From the NCBI RefSeq assembly GCF_009749385.1, contig NZ_WBIN01000008.1, positions 1 to 64,000 of the forward strand: a stretch of DNA of 64,000 bases. The letters run 5' to 3'. The notes under the pieces are model-generated. The model was not told the origin of the DNA. It did no database searches and saw only the letters and a list, made by a program, of their open reading frames with translations. The translations under genes and the position numbers were made by a program. This stretch comes from Agromyces allii (GTDB taxonomy: Bacteria; Actinomycetota; Actinomycetes; Actinomycetales; Microbacteriaceae). Positions 1 to 7,563 of this stretch are shown piece after piece. The number at the start of each line of letters is the position of its first letter. The first letter of the stretch is position 1.

Positions 1-1
1 C

Positions 2-1063
2 GGAGCCGCCGGAGGCACCGCCGCCGCCACCGCGGCCGCATCGGGCGGCTCCGCCGGCATCGGCGGCGTCGCGATCGGCACCGGCATCGGCGTGCTGACC
101 CTCGCCGCGGCGGCCGTCGCCGCGGCCGTCGTGATCGCACCGAACTTCGGCCAGGGTCCCGAGCAACCGGCACCCCCAGCCGCGATCGCAGCCGAGCCGG
201 CTGAGCAGCCCGCGGCGCCCGCGGCCGTCGCTCCCGTCACCGAGACGCCGGCGCCACCGGTTCCGGCTGAAGAAACGCCGGCACCCGCGCCACGCCGGCA
301 GGCGGCACCCGAGGCCGCGCCCGTCGCCCCTCCGGTCGTCACGACGCCGATCACGACCCCCACGACGCCGCCGGTCACCCAGCCGACCCCCGACCCGGTC
401 GACCCGGTGGACCCCGTCGATCCCGTCGACCCGGTGGACCCTGTCGACCCCGTCGACCCCGTCGACCCCGTGGACCCCGTGGACCCCGTCGATCCCGTCG
501 ACCCCGTCGACACGATCGCCCTCCCGCCGTCCGTCGCCGCCGTCGACACCGCCGGCGGCCTCGTCGACCCGGTCCTCTCGGGCACCGCCGAGCCGGGCGC
601 GACGGTGCAGGTCACGATCGCACACGACGCGATCGCGCAGGCGGCGACCGCCCAGGCCGCCGGGTCCGCCGGCACGTGGACCACCACGGCAGCGGCCGAC
701 GGCGCCTGGTCGCTCATGGTCGACGGACTGCCGGCGGGCACCACCGCGCTCGCGGTCGTCCAGACCGACACCGCGGGCAACGTGTCCGAGGCCGCCGCGG
801 TCGACGTGACGCTGTCGAGTCCACAGCTGGTGCTCACGAGCGGACGCCTCGGCTGGCAGGGCGAGTACTCGGGCGCGGCGAACGCCGTCGTCCAGGTGCG
901 CATCGGCGGGTGGTTCACGACCGAGGTCCGGCTCGACGGCGACGGCCGCGCCGCGGCATCCGGGTTCCTGCTCTCGCTGATCTCGGAGTTCTTCGACGTC
1001 ACCGTGCGCTACATCGCCGACGACCGCACCGGCCCGGCCTCGGGCATCACCTGGCTGAGCTGA
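2..1063 (+). CDS. Membrane or secreted protein with (DPV)13 repeat and C-terminal Ig-like domain (5' partial)
   Basis: The reading frame is open to the window edge, so the true start lies upstream; a GTG at 92 is in frame but has no clear ribosome site. In order the visible protein has a Gly/Ala-rich stretch, one hydrophobic segment (about 20 residues, coded near 90-150), a long Pro/Ala-rich linker, thirteen exact Asp-Pro-Val repeats, a bacterial Ig-like domain (motifs LSGTAEPGATV and QTDTAGNVSEAA) and a beta-rich tail of about 75 residues. The layout suggests a cytoplasmic or short N-terminal part, a membrane anchor, a stiff wall-spanning linker and an extracellular domain. Related C-terminal modules occur on some actinobacterial sigma-factor-like proteins, so the missing N-terminus could be a regulatory domain; this is a guess. 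No enzymatic motif is seen. Confidence 0.7.
   Translation, partial: GAAGGTAAATAAASGGSAGIGGVAIGTGIGVLTLAAAAVAAAVVIAPNFGQGPEQPAPPAAIAAEPAEQPAAPAAVAPVTETPAPPVPAEETPAPAPRRQAAPEAAPVAPPVVTTPITTPTTPPVTQPTPDPVDPVDPVDPVDPVDPVDPVDPVDPVDPVDPVDPVDPVDTIALPPSVAAVDTAGGLVDPVLSGTAEPGATVQVTIAHDAIAQAATAQAAGSAGTWTTTAAADGAWSLMVDGLPAGTTALAVVQTDTAGNVSEAAAVDVTLSSPQLVLTSGRLGWQGEYSGAANAVVQVRIGGWFTTEVRLDGDGRAAASGFLLSLISEFFDVTVRYIADDRTGPASGITWLS
392..508 (+). repeat. Thirteen tandem 9-bp units coding Asp-Pro-Val
   Basis: The stretch codes thirteen uninterrupted Asp-Pro-Val triplets. Third positions vary between units (gac/gat, ccc/ccg/cct, gtc/gtg), so the amino-acid repeat is better kept than the DNA repeat. This is expected of an extended wall-spanning linker, and the unit number may vary between strains. 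Confidence 0.9.
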
Positions 1064-1089
1064 GTCACGGGCGTGCCGTGCCGCCCCGG

Positions 1090-1095
1090 TACGCT
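1090..1095 (+). promoter_or_regulatory. -10 box TACGCT of purU
   Basis: TACGCT ends 6 nt before the purU ATG at 1102, and there is no Shine-Dalgarno sequence, so the transcript probably starts at or next to the start codon (leaderless). Confidence 0.5.
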
Positions 1096-1101
1096 GGGCG
1101 G

Positions 1102-1974
1102 ATGACCTCGGATGCCTCGACCGAACACCTGAACCACTGGGTCCTCACCCTCAGCTGCGTCGACTCTCCCGGCATCGTGCACGCGATCAGCGGGGCGATC
1201 GTGGCCGCGCGCGGCAACATCACCGAGAGCCAGCAGTTCGCGAGCACCGAGACCGGCCGGTTCTTCATGCGCGTGCAGATCGAGTCGCCCTCGCAGCGCG
1301 CCGAGTTCGAGACCGCGCTCGAGCCGGTCACCGCGCGCTGGCAGATGACGTGGGACCTCGACGAGGTCGGCCGTCCGCTGCGCACGCTCGTGCTCGCGTC
1401 GACCGCGGGGCACTGCGTCAACGACCTGCTGTTCCGTCAGCGCGCCGGGCAGCTGCCGATCGAGATCCCGCTCGTGCTCTCGAACCACGGCACGCTTCGC
1501 GACCTCGTCGACTTCTACGGGGTTCCGTTCGAGGCGTCCGCCGTCACCGACCCGGCGGCGAAGGCGGCGTTCGAGGCGCGCGTGCTCGAGGCGGTCGACG
1601 CCCACGACATCGAGCTCGTCGTGCTCGCCCGCTACATGCAGATCCTCTCGCCCGAGCTCTGCGCGGCGCTCGCGGGGCGCTGCATCAACATCCACCACTC
1701 GTTCCTGCCCGGGTTCAAGGGCGCGAACCCCTACCGTCAGGCTCACGCGCGCGGCGTCAAGCTCATCGGTGCGACCGCGCACTTCGTCACGAGCGATCTC
1801 GACGAGGGGCCGATCATCGAGCAGAACGTCGTGCGCGTCGACCACTCGCGCTCGGTGTCGGAGCTCGTCGCGATCGGTCAAGACGAAGAGAGCCGCACGC
1901 TCAGCCAGGCCGTGAAGTGGTTCGCCGAGCGCCGGGTGCTGCTCGACGGCGCGCGGACGATCATCTTCCGCTGA
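1102..1974 (+). CDS. purU: Formyltetrahydrofolate deformylase
   Basis: PurU hydrolyses 10-formyltetrahydrofolate to formate and tetrahydrofolate, balancing one-carbon pools in the cytoplasm. The 290-residue product matches the family length. An N-terminal ACT domain (begins LTLSCVDSPGIVHAISG, about residues 12-85) is followed by a formyltransferase-fold domain with the NIHHSFLPGFKGANPY segment and the GATAHFVTSDLDEGPII segment that carry the catalytic Asn, His and Asp. The ATG at 1102 is chosen because it gives the complete ACT domain and lies 6 nt after a TACGCT -10 box. It stands alone, about 130 bp before the next gene in the same direction. Confidence 0.95.
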   Translation: MTSDASTEHLNHWVLTLSCVDSPGIVHAISGAIVAARGNITESQQFASTETGRFFMRVQIESPSQRAEFETALEPVTARWQMTWDLDEVGRPLRTLVLASTAGHCVNDLLFRQRAGQLPIEIPLVLSNHGTLRDLVDFYGVPFEASAVTDPAAKAAFEARVLEAVDAHDIELVVLARYMQILSPELCAALAGRCINIHHSFLPGFKGANPYRQAHARGVKLIGATAHFVTSDLDEGPIIEQNVVRVDHSRSVSELVAIGQDEESRTLSQAVKWFAERRVLLDGARTIIFR

Positions 1975-2091
1975 GCCGGTCCGCCGGTCGGGTCGCTCCG
2001 CGCCGTCCGAGCAGGTCGGGGGGCGGATGCCGCTGGCCGGCGTCGACGGGCCACGACACCGTTCGAGGCGGTTGCACAGCGCGAGGCGAAG

Positions 2092-2097
2092 TAGGCT
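2092..2097 (+). promoter_or_regulatory. -10 box TAGGCT of the DUF2568 gene
   Basis: TAGGCT ends 8 nt before the GTG start at 2106 with no ribosome site between, which again fits a leaderless or nearly leaderless mRNA. Confidence 0.45.
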
Positions 2098-2105
2098 GGT
2101 CTCCC

Positions 2106-2471
2106 GTGAGCAGTGCACTCCCCCAGTCCCAGCCCAAGGTCGGCCCGAACGACATCCTCCGCTTCCTGCTGGAGCTCTTCGCGTTCGTGAGCCTCGGCAT
2201 CTGGGGCTTCCTGTCGTTCCCGCTGCCGTGGCCCGGCGTGCTCGTCGGCCTCGGCGCACCGCTGCTCGCGGTGCTCGCCTGGGCCCTGTTCCTCTCGCCG
2301 AAGTCGGTGTTCCGCATCGACGTGTTCGGCCGCGCCCTCGTCGAGATCGTCATCTTCACGACGGTCGCGATCGCCTGGTGGATGCTCGGCCAGCCGATCG
2401 TCGCCATCGTGTTCGCCGTCGTCGCCGCGATCAGCGGCATCCTGCACGGGCGCAGCCAGCTCGCCGACTGA
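2106..2471 (+). CDS. YrdB/DUF2568 family small membrane protein
   Basis: The 121-residue product is almost entirely hydrophobic, with about four transmembrane segments (around residues 18-38, 42-62, 75-92 and 95-112) and charged ends. Its start (NDILRFLLELFAFVSLGIWGF) and overall pattern resemble the DUF2568 (YrdB) family, whose function is unknown. The GTG at 2106 is chosen because it follows a TAGGCT -10 box and begins right before the conserved part. It is monocistronic and ends at a strong bidirectional terminator facing the next, convergent gene. Confidence 0.8.
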   Translation: MSSALPQSQPKVGPNDILRFLLELFAFVSLGIWGFLSFPLPWPGVLVGLGAPLLAVLAWALFLSPKSVFRIDVFGRALVEIVIFTTVAIAWWMLGQPIVAIVFAVVAAISGILHGRSQLAD

Positions 2472-2489
2472 ACGGCGACCCGAGCGTCG

Positions 2490-2534
2490 ACGAAGGCCCG
2501 CGACATCCGTGCATCGGATGTCGCGGGCCTTCGT
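2490..2534. terminator. Bidirectional terminator, 20-bp perfect stem
   Basis: The arms 2490-2509 and 2515-2534 pair perfectly over 20 bp around a 5-nt loop (tgcat). The stem lies between the convergent stops at 2471 and 2560 and can serve both genes. No clear U-tract follows, as is common in high-GC genomes. Confidence 0.85.
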
Positions 2535-2559
2535 GCGTCGTGCGCTCGCGCGCTGCGGC

Positions 2560-3612
2560 TCAGGCCGCCACGGCCGCCTCGGCGTCGGACTCGGCCCCGC
2601 CCGCGGTGCGGAAGTGCCCGACGACCGAGAGCAGCAGTCCGCCGACCGCCCACGACCCGAGCACGAGCCACGGGAACGTCGCATCGGCCTCGGGGAAGTA
2701 CGACAGGTCGCGGAGCAGCGTCGCGGCCGCCCCCGGCGGGAACCACTGGCCGATCGCCCCCCACGGTGCGAGCAGGAACTCCTTGGGCACGGCCGCGGCC
2801 GAGAGCGGGTTGGCGAAGAGCAGCATGACGACCGGGCCGAACGCGATGCCCGCCCGGCCGATCAGGGCGACGAGCCCGGTGATCGGCGCGGCGATCGCGA
2901 CGAGCGTCAGCCCGATGGCCGCGGCGTTCGCCCAGTAGTCGCCCTGGAGCGAGCCGAACCAGCCGCCCAGGATCCACGCGAGGAGCAGACCGCCGACGGC
3001 GCCGTAGACGACCACGGCGAGCACGCGGCGCAGGGCGCCGATGACGACGAGCGAGACGGCGATGCCGCCGATCATGCCGCCGAGCACGAGCGGGAACATC
3101 GCGGTGGCGATGCCCGTGCCGCGGGCGTCGGTCTCGGCGAGCGGGACGATGTCGGTGACCGCGACCACGATGGTGTCGGGCGCAGGGGCACCAGCGGCCG
3201 CTGCGGCCGCCTGGGCCTGCGCGTTCACGCCCTCCTGCAGGTTCGCGGCGACGCCCGTGAGCATCTGCGCGACCGCGAGGCCGCCGCCCGAGGCGATGAG
3301 CACCTCGGGCTTCTCGCCGAGGATCACGGCCCCGTAGACCTCGCGCCGCTCGATGGCGTCGACGGCCGCGGCCCGGTCGTCGACCGTCTCGAGCGCGACC
3401 GCACCGTCGGCCTGCTGGTCGATCGCCTCGGTGGCCGCGGTGACGGCCTGTTCGGGCCCGGCGATCGCGACCGGCAGGTCCTTCGGGTCGATCGTCACGG
3501 TCGGCCATGAGAAGGCGAGCACGAGCACGCCGACGAGCGCCACGAGCCCGAGTGCGAGCCCGACCACGCGTCCGAGCGACGTGTGCGCCGTCGTGGCATC
3601 CGGATGCGACAT
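2560..3612 (-). CDS. YhgE/ABC-2-permease-like integral membrane protein
   Basis: A 350-residue membrane protein. One transmembrane helix near residues 15-35 is followed by an extracytoplasmic domain of about 130 residues (with the piece DLPVAIAGPEQAV) and then about six helices to the C-terminus, including the LVLGGMIGGIAVSLVV stretch. This layout matches Pip/YhgE-like and ABC-2-type permease proteins, which are linked to export or phage reception but often have no known substrate. The ATG at 3612 has a GGAGG site 5 nt upstream; the longer open frame upstream crosses the operator and is rejected. It is divergent from a TetR regulator, which probably represses it. No ATPase gene is adjacent. 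Confidence 0.8.
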   Translation of the reverse strand: MSHPDATTAHTSLGRVVGLALGLVALVGVLVLAFSWPTVTIDPKDLPVAIAGPEQAVTAATEAIDQQADGAVALETVDDRAAAVDAIERREVYGAVILGEKPEVLIASGGGLAVAQMLTGVAANLQEGVNAQAQAAAAAAGAPAPDTIVVAVTDIVPLAETDARGTGIATAMFPLVLGGMIGGIAVSLVVIGALRRVLAVVVYGAVGGLLLAWILGGWFGSLQGDYWANAAAIGLTLVAIAAPITGLVALIGRAGIAFGPVVMLLFANPLSAAAVPKEFLLAPWGAIGQWFPPGAAATLLRDLSYFPEADATFPWLVLGSWAVGGLLLSVVGHFRTAGGAESDAEAAVAA

Positions 3613-3621
3613 GGTTCCTCC

Positions 3622-3648
3622 AATAAAAACGAATATTCGTTCTTTATT
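3622..3648. promoter_or_regulatory. Palindromic operator of the TetR regulator
   Basis: The core AACGAATATTCGTT (3628-3641) is a perfect 14-bp palindrome, flanked by AATAAA (3622-3627) and TTTATT (3643-3648) to form a wider, slightly asymmetric inverted repeat. It is a rare AT-rich island. It sits just upstream of the ribosome site of the 3612 gene and next to a possible -10 (TATGAT, 3663-3668) for the regulator, so one repressor could control both genes. Confidence 0.75.
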
Positions 3649-3724
3649 GTGAGCCGAGCTTCTATGATTGTCAAGAACGCCCGTTCGGTTTGCGCGTCCG
3701 GGTGCACGTTCGAGGGGAGCACCG

Positions 3725-4315
3725 ATGCCGAAGGTCACCGAGGAGTACCGCGCGGCACGCCGCGACGAGATCATCGAGGCCGCGCTGCGGAGCTTCGCCG
3801 AGCGCGGCATCCAGCGCACGTCGATGGCCGACGTCATCGAGTCGTCCGGCCTCTCGGCCGGCGCGATCTACGGGCACTTCGCCGGCAAGAAGGAGCTCTT
3901 CACCGCGGTCGCCGAACGCGTGCTCGGCACCCGCACCGCCGAACTCGAGGCGCTCGGCGAAGGCGGGGCGATCCCCTCCCCCGGCGAACTGATGGCCTCG
4001 CTCCTCGGCGGCATGAGCCGCGAGCCGTTCGCCGACGTCGTCGTGCAGCTCTGGGGCGACGCGGCCATCGACCCCGAGATCCGCTCGATGGTGCAGGGCG
4101 TGTTCGCCAAGCTCCGCGGGCTCCTCGAGTCGGGCGTGCTGGCGTGGGCGCTGGCGAACCCCGATCGCATCGAGGGCGACCCGGCCGAGTGGGCGAAGCG
4201 GGCCGCGCCCGTCGTGCTGGGGTTCGGGCCCGGCTTCCTGCTGCAACGGGCGCTCATCGACGACTTCGACGGCGACGCCTACATCGCGATGCTGCCCCGG
4301 CTGCTCCCCCGCTGA
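3725..4315 (+). CDS. TetR/AcrR family transcriptional regulator
   Basis: A 196-residue repressor. Residues about 8-55 form the helix-turn-helix (IIEAALRSFAERGIQ then IESSGLSAGAIYGHFAGKK); the rest is a helical ligand-binding domain with no recognisable ligand motif. The ATG at 3725 follows GAGGGG at a good distance; an in-frame start at 3668 would add residues absent from the family. It is divergent from the 3612 membrane gene over a 14-bp perfect palindrome, so autoregulation and control of that efflux-like protein are likely. The inducer cannot be read from the sequence. Confidence 0.92.
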   Translation: MPKVTEEYRAARRDEIIEAALRSFAERGIQRTSMADVIESSGLSAGAIYGHFAGKKELFTAVAERVLGTRTAELEALGEGGAIPSPGELMASLLGGMSREPFADVVVQLWGDAAIDPEIRSMVQGVFAKLRGLLESGVLAWALANPDRIEGDPAEWAKRAAPVVLGFGPGFLLQRALIDDFDGDAYIAMLPRLLPR

Positions 4316-4340
4316 CGGCTCGGGCCCGCCCCGATCGGGC

Positions 4341-5126
4341 TCAGATGCCCTGCCACTCCGGCTTGTTGTTCCACGCGTGGCGGTAGTAGTCGAGGTTCTC
4401 GAGCCGCGCGGCGGCCGCCTCGTCGACGATCACGGTCGTGTGCGGGTGCAACTGCACGGCCGAACCGGGCTGGCTCGCCGTGACGGGGCCTTCGACGGCC
4501 GCTGCGATCGCCTCGGCCTTGGCCTCGCCGAACGCGAGGAGCACGAGGTGCCGCGCGCGCAGGATCGTGCCGATGCCCTGCGTGATGCAGTGCATCGGCA
4601 CGTCGTCGGGCGAATCGAAGAACCGCGCGTTGTCGGCGCGGGTCGGCGCGGTCAGCGTCTTCACGCGCGTGAGCGAGGCGAGCGAAGAACCGGGTTCGTT
4701 GAAGCCGATGTGCCCCGTGCGACCGATGCCGAGGATCTGGATGTCGATGCCGCCGGCCGCGACGATGGCCGCCTCGTAGTCGGCACCGGCGTGCTGGATC
4801 TGCTCGGGATCGCCGTTCGGCACCCGGACGAGCTCGGGCGTGAGTCCGAGCGGCTCCACGACCTCGCGGGTGATGACCGAGCGGTAGCTCTCGGGGTGGC
4901 CGGCCGGCAGGCCGACGTACTCGTCGAGCGCGAAGCCGCGCACGCCGCGGACGTCGATCGAGCCTTCGGCGATACGGCCGGCCAGGGCGCGGTACGTGGC
5001 GAGCGGGGTCGAGCCCGTCGCGAGACCCAGCACCGCGTCGGGCTTGCGACGGATGAGCGAGACGATCGATCCGGCGACGAGTTCGCCGGCCGCACGCTCG
5101 TCTTCGACGATTACGAGTTCTGCCAT
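4341..5126 (-). CDS. nagB: Glucosamine-6-phosphate deaminase
   Basis: NagB converts glucosamine-6-phosphate to fructose-6-phosphate and ammonia, feeding amino sugars into glycolysis. The 261-residue product has the LATGSTPLATY phosphate-binding segment, ALDEYVGLP with the catalytic Asp, and GIGRTGHIGFNEPGSS with the active-site His and Glu. At the position of E. coli Asp141 this protein has Thr; from memory this RTGH form is found in other bacterial NagBs. Its ATG lies 13 bp inside the 3' end of the upstream ROK kinase gene, so the two are translationally coupled. It is the last gene of the operon that begins at 12149. No nagA deacetylase is in the window. Confidence 0.95.
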   Translation of the reverse strand: MAELVIVEDERAAGELVAGSIVSLIRRKPDAVLGLATGSTPLATYRALAGRIAEGSIDVRGVRGFALDEYVGLPAGHPESYRSVITREVVEPLGLTPELVRVPNGDPEQIQHAGADYEAAIVAAGGIDIQILGIGRTGHIGFNEPGSSLASLTRVKTLTAPTRADNARFFDSPDDVPMHCITQGIGTILRARHLVLLAFGEAKAEAIAAAVEGPVTASQPGSAVQLHPHTTVIVDEAAAARLENLDYYRHAWNNKPEWQGI

Positions 5127-6037
5127 GAGGGTTCTCCTACGAGGGCGGCGCCGACGGCGGCCGCCGGGAATCCGAGCGGGATGACCTGCACCCGCTCCGC
5201 AAGATCGGTCGAGGCGAGGAAGGGCGACCTCCCTGCCCATTCGTTCAGGATACGGCGGATGCCGACGAGCAGCGGTTCGCCGAGCGAGGCGAGCCCGCCG
5301 CCGATGACGATGTCGTCGACATCCGTCGTCAGCGCGAGCAGGCGCACCGCCGAAGCCGCACCGCGCAGGAACTGCTCGCGCACCTCGACGGCACGCTCGT
5401 CGCCGGCCTCGGCCAGCTCGAAGAGCTCGCGGGCGGGCAGCGGGTGCGCGGTCGGCCACATGCGTGCGATCGCCGAGCCCGACGCGAGGGTCTCGAGGCA
5501 TCCGCGCTGACCGCAGCCGCAGACGACGCCCGCCGGGTCGACCGGGATGTGCCCGATCTCGCCCGCGACGCCGTGTCCGCCGCGCAGGAGTTCGCCGTCG
5601 AGCACGATGCCCGCGGCGAGACCGGTGCCGAGGTTCAGGTACGCCATGGAGTGCGCGGTGATGCCGTCGGCGACGCCGAGCAGGTGATGCGCACCGAGCG
5701 CGGCCGCCTTCACGTCGTTCTCGATGCGCACGATCACGCCGAGCTCGTCGGACAGCCGCGGCCCGAGATCGAGCCCCTCGAGTCCGAGGTTCACGGCGTG
5801 CTCGACCCGACCGGTCGAGCTGTCGACCGCCCCGGGGATGCCGATGCCGATCGACGAGAACGACGAGACGTGCACGCCGGCGAGTTCGCTCATGCGGGAC
5901 ACGACCTGCAGGGCCGTCGAGACGACCTCGGGCGCACCGAAGCCGGTGGGCAGGGACACGAGGTCGCTCAGCTCGCCGTCGGCGCCGATCGCGACCGCGG
6001 CGGTCTTCGTGCCGCCGATGTCGATGCCGAGCTTCAT
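5111..6037 (-). CDS. ROK family sugar kinase (probable N-acetylglucosamine or glucose kinase)
   Basis: The 308-residue product starts with the phosphate-binding loop DIGGTKTAAVAI, has the catalytic-Asp segment IENDVKAA near residue 105, and the ROK zinc motif CGCGQRGCLE, with no N-terminal helix-turn-helix, so it is a kinase and not a repressor. Its place between a beta-N-acetylhexosaminidase and nagB suggests that it phosphorylates N-acetylglucosamine released from the imported substrate. The start at 6037 overlaps the glycosidase stop by 4 bases (ATGA). The substrate is inferred from context; a general glucokinase is the alternative. Confidence 0.85.
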   Translation of the reverse strand: MKLGIDIGGTKTAAVAIGADGELSDLVSLPTGFGAPEVVSTALQVVSRMSELAGVHVSSFSSIGIGIPGAVDSSTGRVEHAVNLGLEGLDLGPRLSDELGVIVRIENDVKAAALGAHHLLGVADGITAHSMAYLNLGTGLAAGIVLDGELLRGGHGVAGEIGHIPVDPAGVVCGCGQRGCLETLASGSAIARMWPTAHPLPARELFELAEAGDERAVEVREQFLRGAASAVRLLALTTDVDDIVIGGGLASLGEPLLVGIRRILNEWAGRSPFLASTDLAERVQVIPLGFPAAAVGAALVGEPSWQNS

Positions 6038-7563
6038 GCCACCCCAACCGTCGAGCCGGAGAGCGTCGAACCGACGAACGCGAGCAGGGCCGATCCGATG
6101 AGTCGCGAGGCGCCGAACGTCGACACGTCGGCGTAGGCGCGGTCGTTCGACGGCCATCCCATGTCGACGGTCACCACGTCGGCACGCGCCGCACGCAGAC
6201 GGTCGATCGCGTCGACGGCGAACGGATGCCGGTGCAGGTCCTTTCCGACGACGAGCACCGGTCCTGCGAGGTCGGCGACCTCGGCGAGGGGCGCGGCCTC
6301 GGAGATCGGGACGACCGCGGCATCCTGGAACCAGGCGGGCACGCCGTCGACGAGCGACGACGCGAAGGGGCCCCATGGCGCGACGCCGACCGCGATGTTC
6401 GCGATCGTGTCGACGCGGACGATCGTGCCGATGCGCGAGGCGGACGCGAGGCGCGTGCGCGCGGCATCCGACACCTCGAAGGAGGCGGCGAAGGCCGTGA
6501 CCTCGCCGTCGTCGTGGGCCGGCTCGATGACCGCCACCGCGGACGGGATCGCGGGCGCGTCGGCGCCCAACGCGCGAACCCGGGCCGCGGCCTCGCGGAT
6601 GCGCTCGGCCGGGAGCCTCCCTGCGGCGACGGCGGCCTCGACCGCCTCGACGATCTCGTCGAGCTGCGCGTCGGTGTTGTCGGAGCCGATGCAGAGCAGG
6701 TCGCAACCGGCGGCGAGGGCGAGCACGGCAGCCCCAGGGATGCCGTGCACGCCGCTCGCCCCCTTCATGTCGAGGGCGTCGCTGACGATGACGCCCTCGT
6801 ACCCCAGCTCCCCGCGGAGCAGGCCTTGCAGAATGCGGGAAGAGAGGGTGGCCGGGTTCTCCGCATCGAGTTGCGGGAGCAGGATGTGGCTGGTCATGAT
6901 CGTGCGCGTGCCCGACGCGATCGCGGCACGGAACGGCACGAGTTCACGCTCGCGCAGCGTCTCGAGCGAGACGTCGACGATCGGCAGGGCCAGGTGCGAG
7001 TCGGTGGCGGTGTCGCCGTGGCCCGGGAAGTGCTTCGCGCTGGCGGCGACGCCCGCCGACTGCACGCCGCGCACCCACGCGGAGGTGTGGCGCGCGACGA
7101 GCTCGGGATCCGACCCGAAGCTGCGAACCCCGATCACGGGGTTGTCGGGGTTGGAGTTCACGTCGATGTCGGGCGCGAACGTGACGGTGCAGCCGGTGGC
7201 CGCGAGCGCCTCGCCGACCTCGCGGGCGACCCGTTCGGTCAGCTCGGTCTCGTCGAGTCGGCCGAGCACGGCGTTGCCCGGGTACGGCGCCCCGCGGTCG
7301 TAGAACAGGCGGGTGACGTCGCCGCCCTCCTCGTCGATCGCGACGACCGCGAGCGGGTTCGCCTCGCGGAGGCTCACGTTGAGGGCCAGGAGCTGTGCGG
7401 CGTCGACGATGTTCGGGCCGAACACGCAGACTCCGCCGAGCCCGTCGCGCAGGCGGGCGAGCAGCCAGTCGGGGGCGTTCGTGCCGGCGAATCCGGGGAG
7501 CAGGGTCGTATGGATGTCCCGGCGCAGCTCCGCGACCGCGTCGGTGTGGTGCGGCGCGCTCAT
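6034..7563 (-). CDS. Glycoside hydrolase family 3, beta-N-acetylhexosaminidase (NagZ-like)
   Basis: A 509-residue family 3 glycosidase. The NagZ signature KHFPGHGDTATDSH gives the catalytic His/Asp dyad used by N-acetylglucosaminidases, and IVSDALDMKG carries the nucleophile Asp. A further domain of about 170 residues follows the barrel. No signal peptide is seen, so it should act in the cytoplasm on imported chitobiose-like or muropeptide-like disaccharides. It overlaps the permease gene upstream (start 7563, permease stop 7560-7562) and the kinase gene downstream by 4 bases, so all are one transcript. Confidence 0.9.
   Translation of the reverse strand: MSAPHHTDAVAELRRDIHTTLLPGFAGTNAPDWLLARLRDGLGGVCVFGPNIVDAAQLLALNVSLREANPLAVVAIDEEGGDVTRLFYDRGAPYPGNAVLGRLDETELTERVAREVGEALAATGCTVTFAPDIDVNSNPDNPVIGVRSFGSDPELVARHTSAWVRGVQSAGVAASAKHFPGHGDTATDSHLALPIVDVSLETLRERELVPFRAAIASGTRTIMTSHILLPQLDAENPATLSSRILQGLLRGELGYEGVIVSDALDMKGASGVHGIPGAAVLALAAGCDLLCIGSDNTDAQLDEIVEAVEAAVAAGRLPAERIREAAARVRALGADAPAIPSAVAVIEPAHDDGEVTAFAASFEVSDAARTRLASASRIGTIVRVDTIANIAVGVAPWGPFASSLVDGVPAWFQDAAVVPISEAAPLAEVADLAGPVLVVGKDLHRHPFAVDAIDRLRAARADVVTVDMGWPSNDRAYADVSTFGASRLIGSALLAFVGSTLSGSTVGVA

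Noticed and set aside
392..508. CRISPR-like or satellite repeat
   Set aside because: The 9-bp units have no spacers and lie in frame within a coding region as Asp-Pro-Val.
4316..4340. Terminator between the tetR-like gene and nagB
   Set aside because: The GC-rich 25 bp do not form a stem with clear arms; I cannot support a terminator here.
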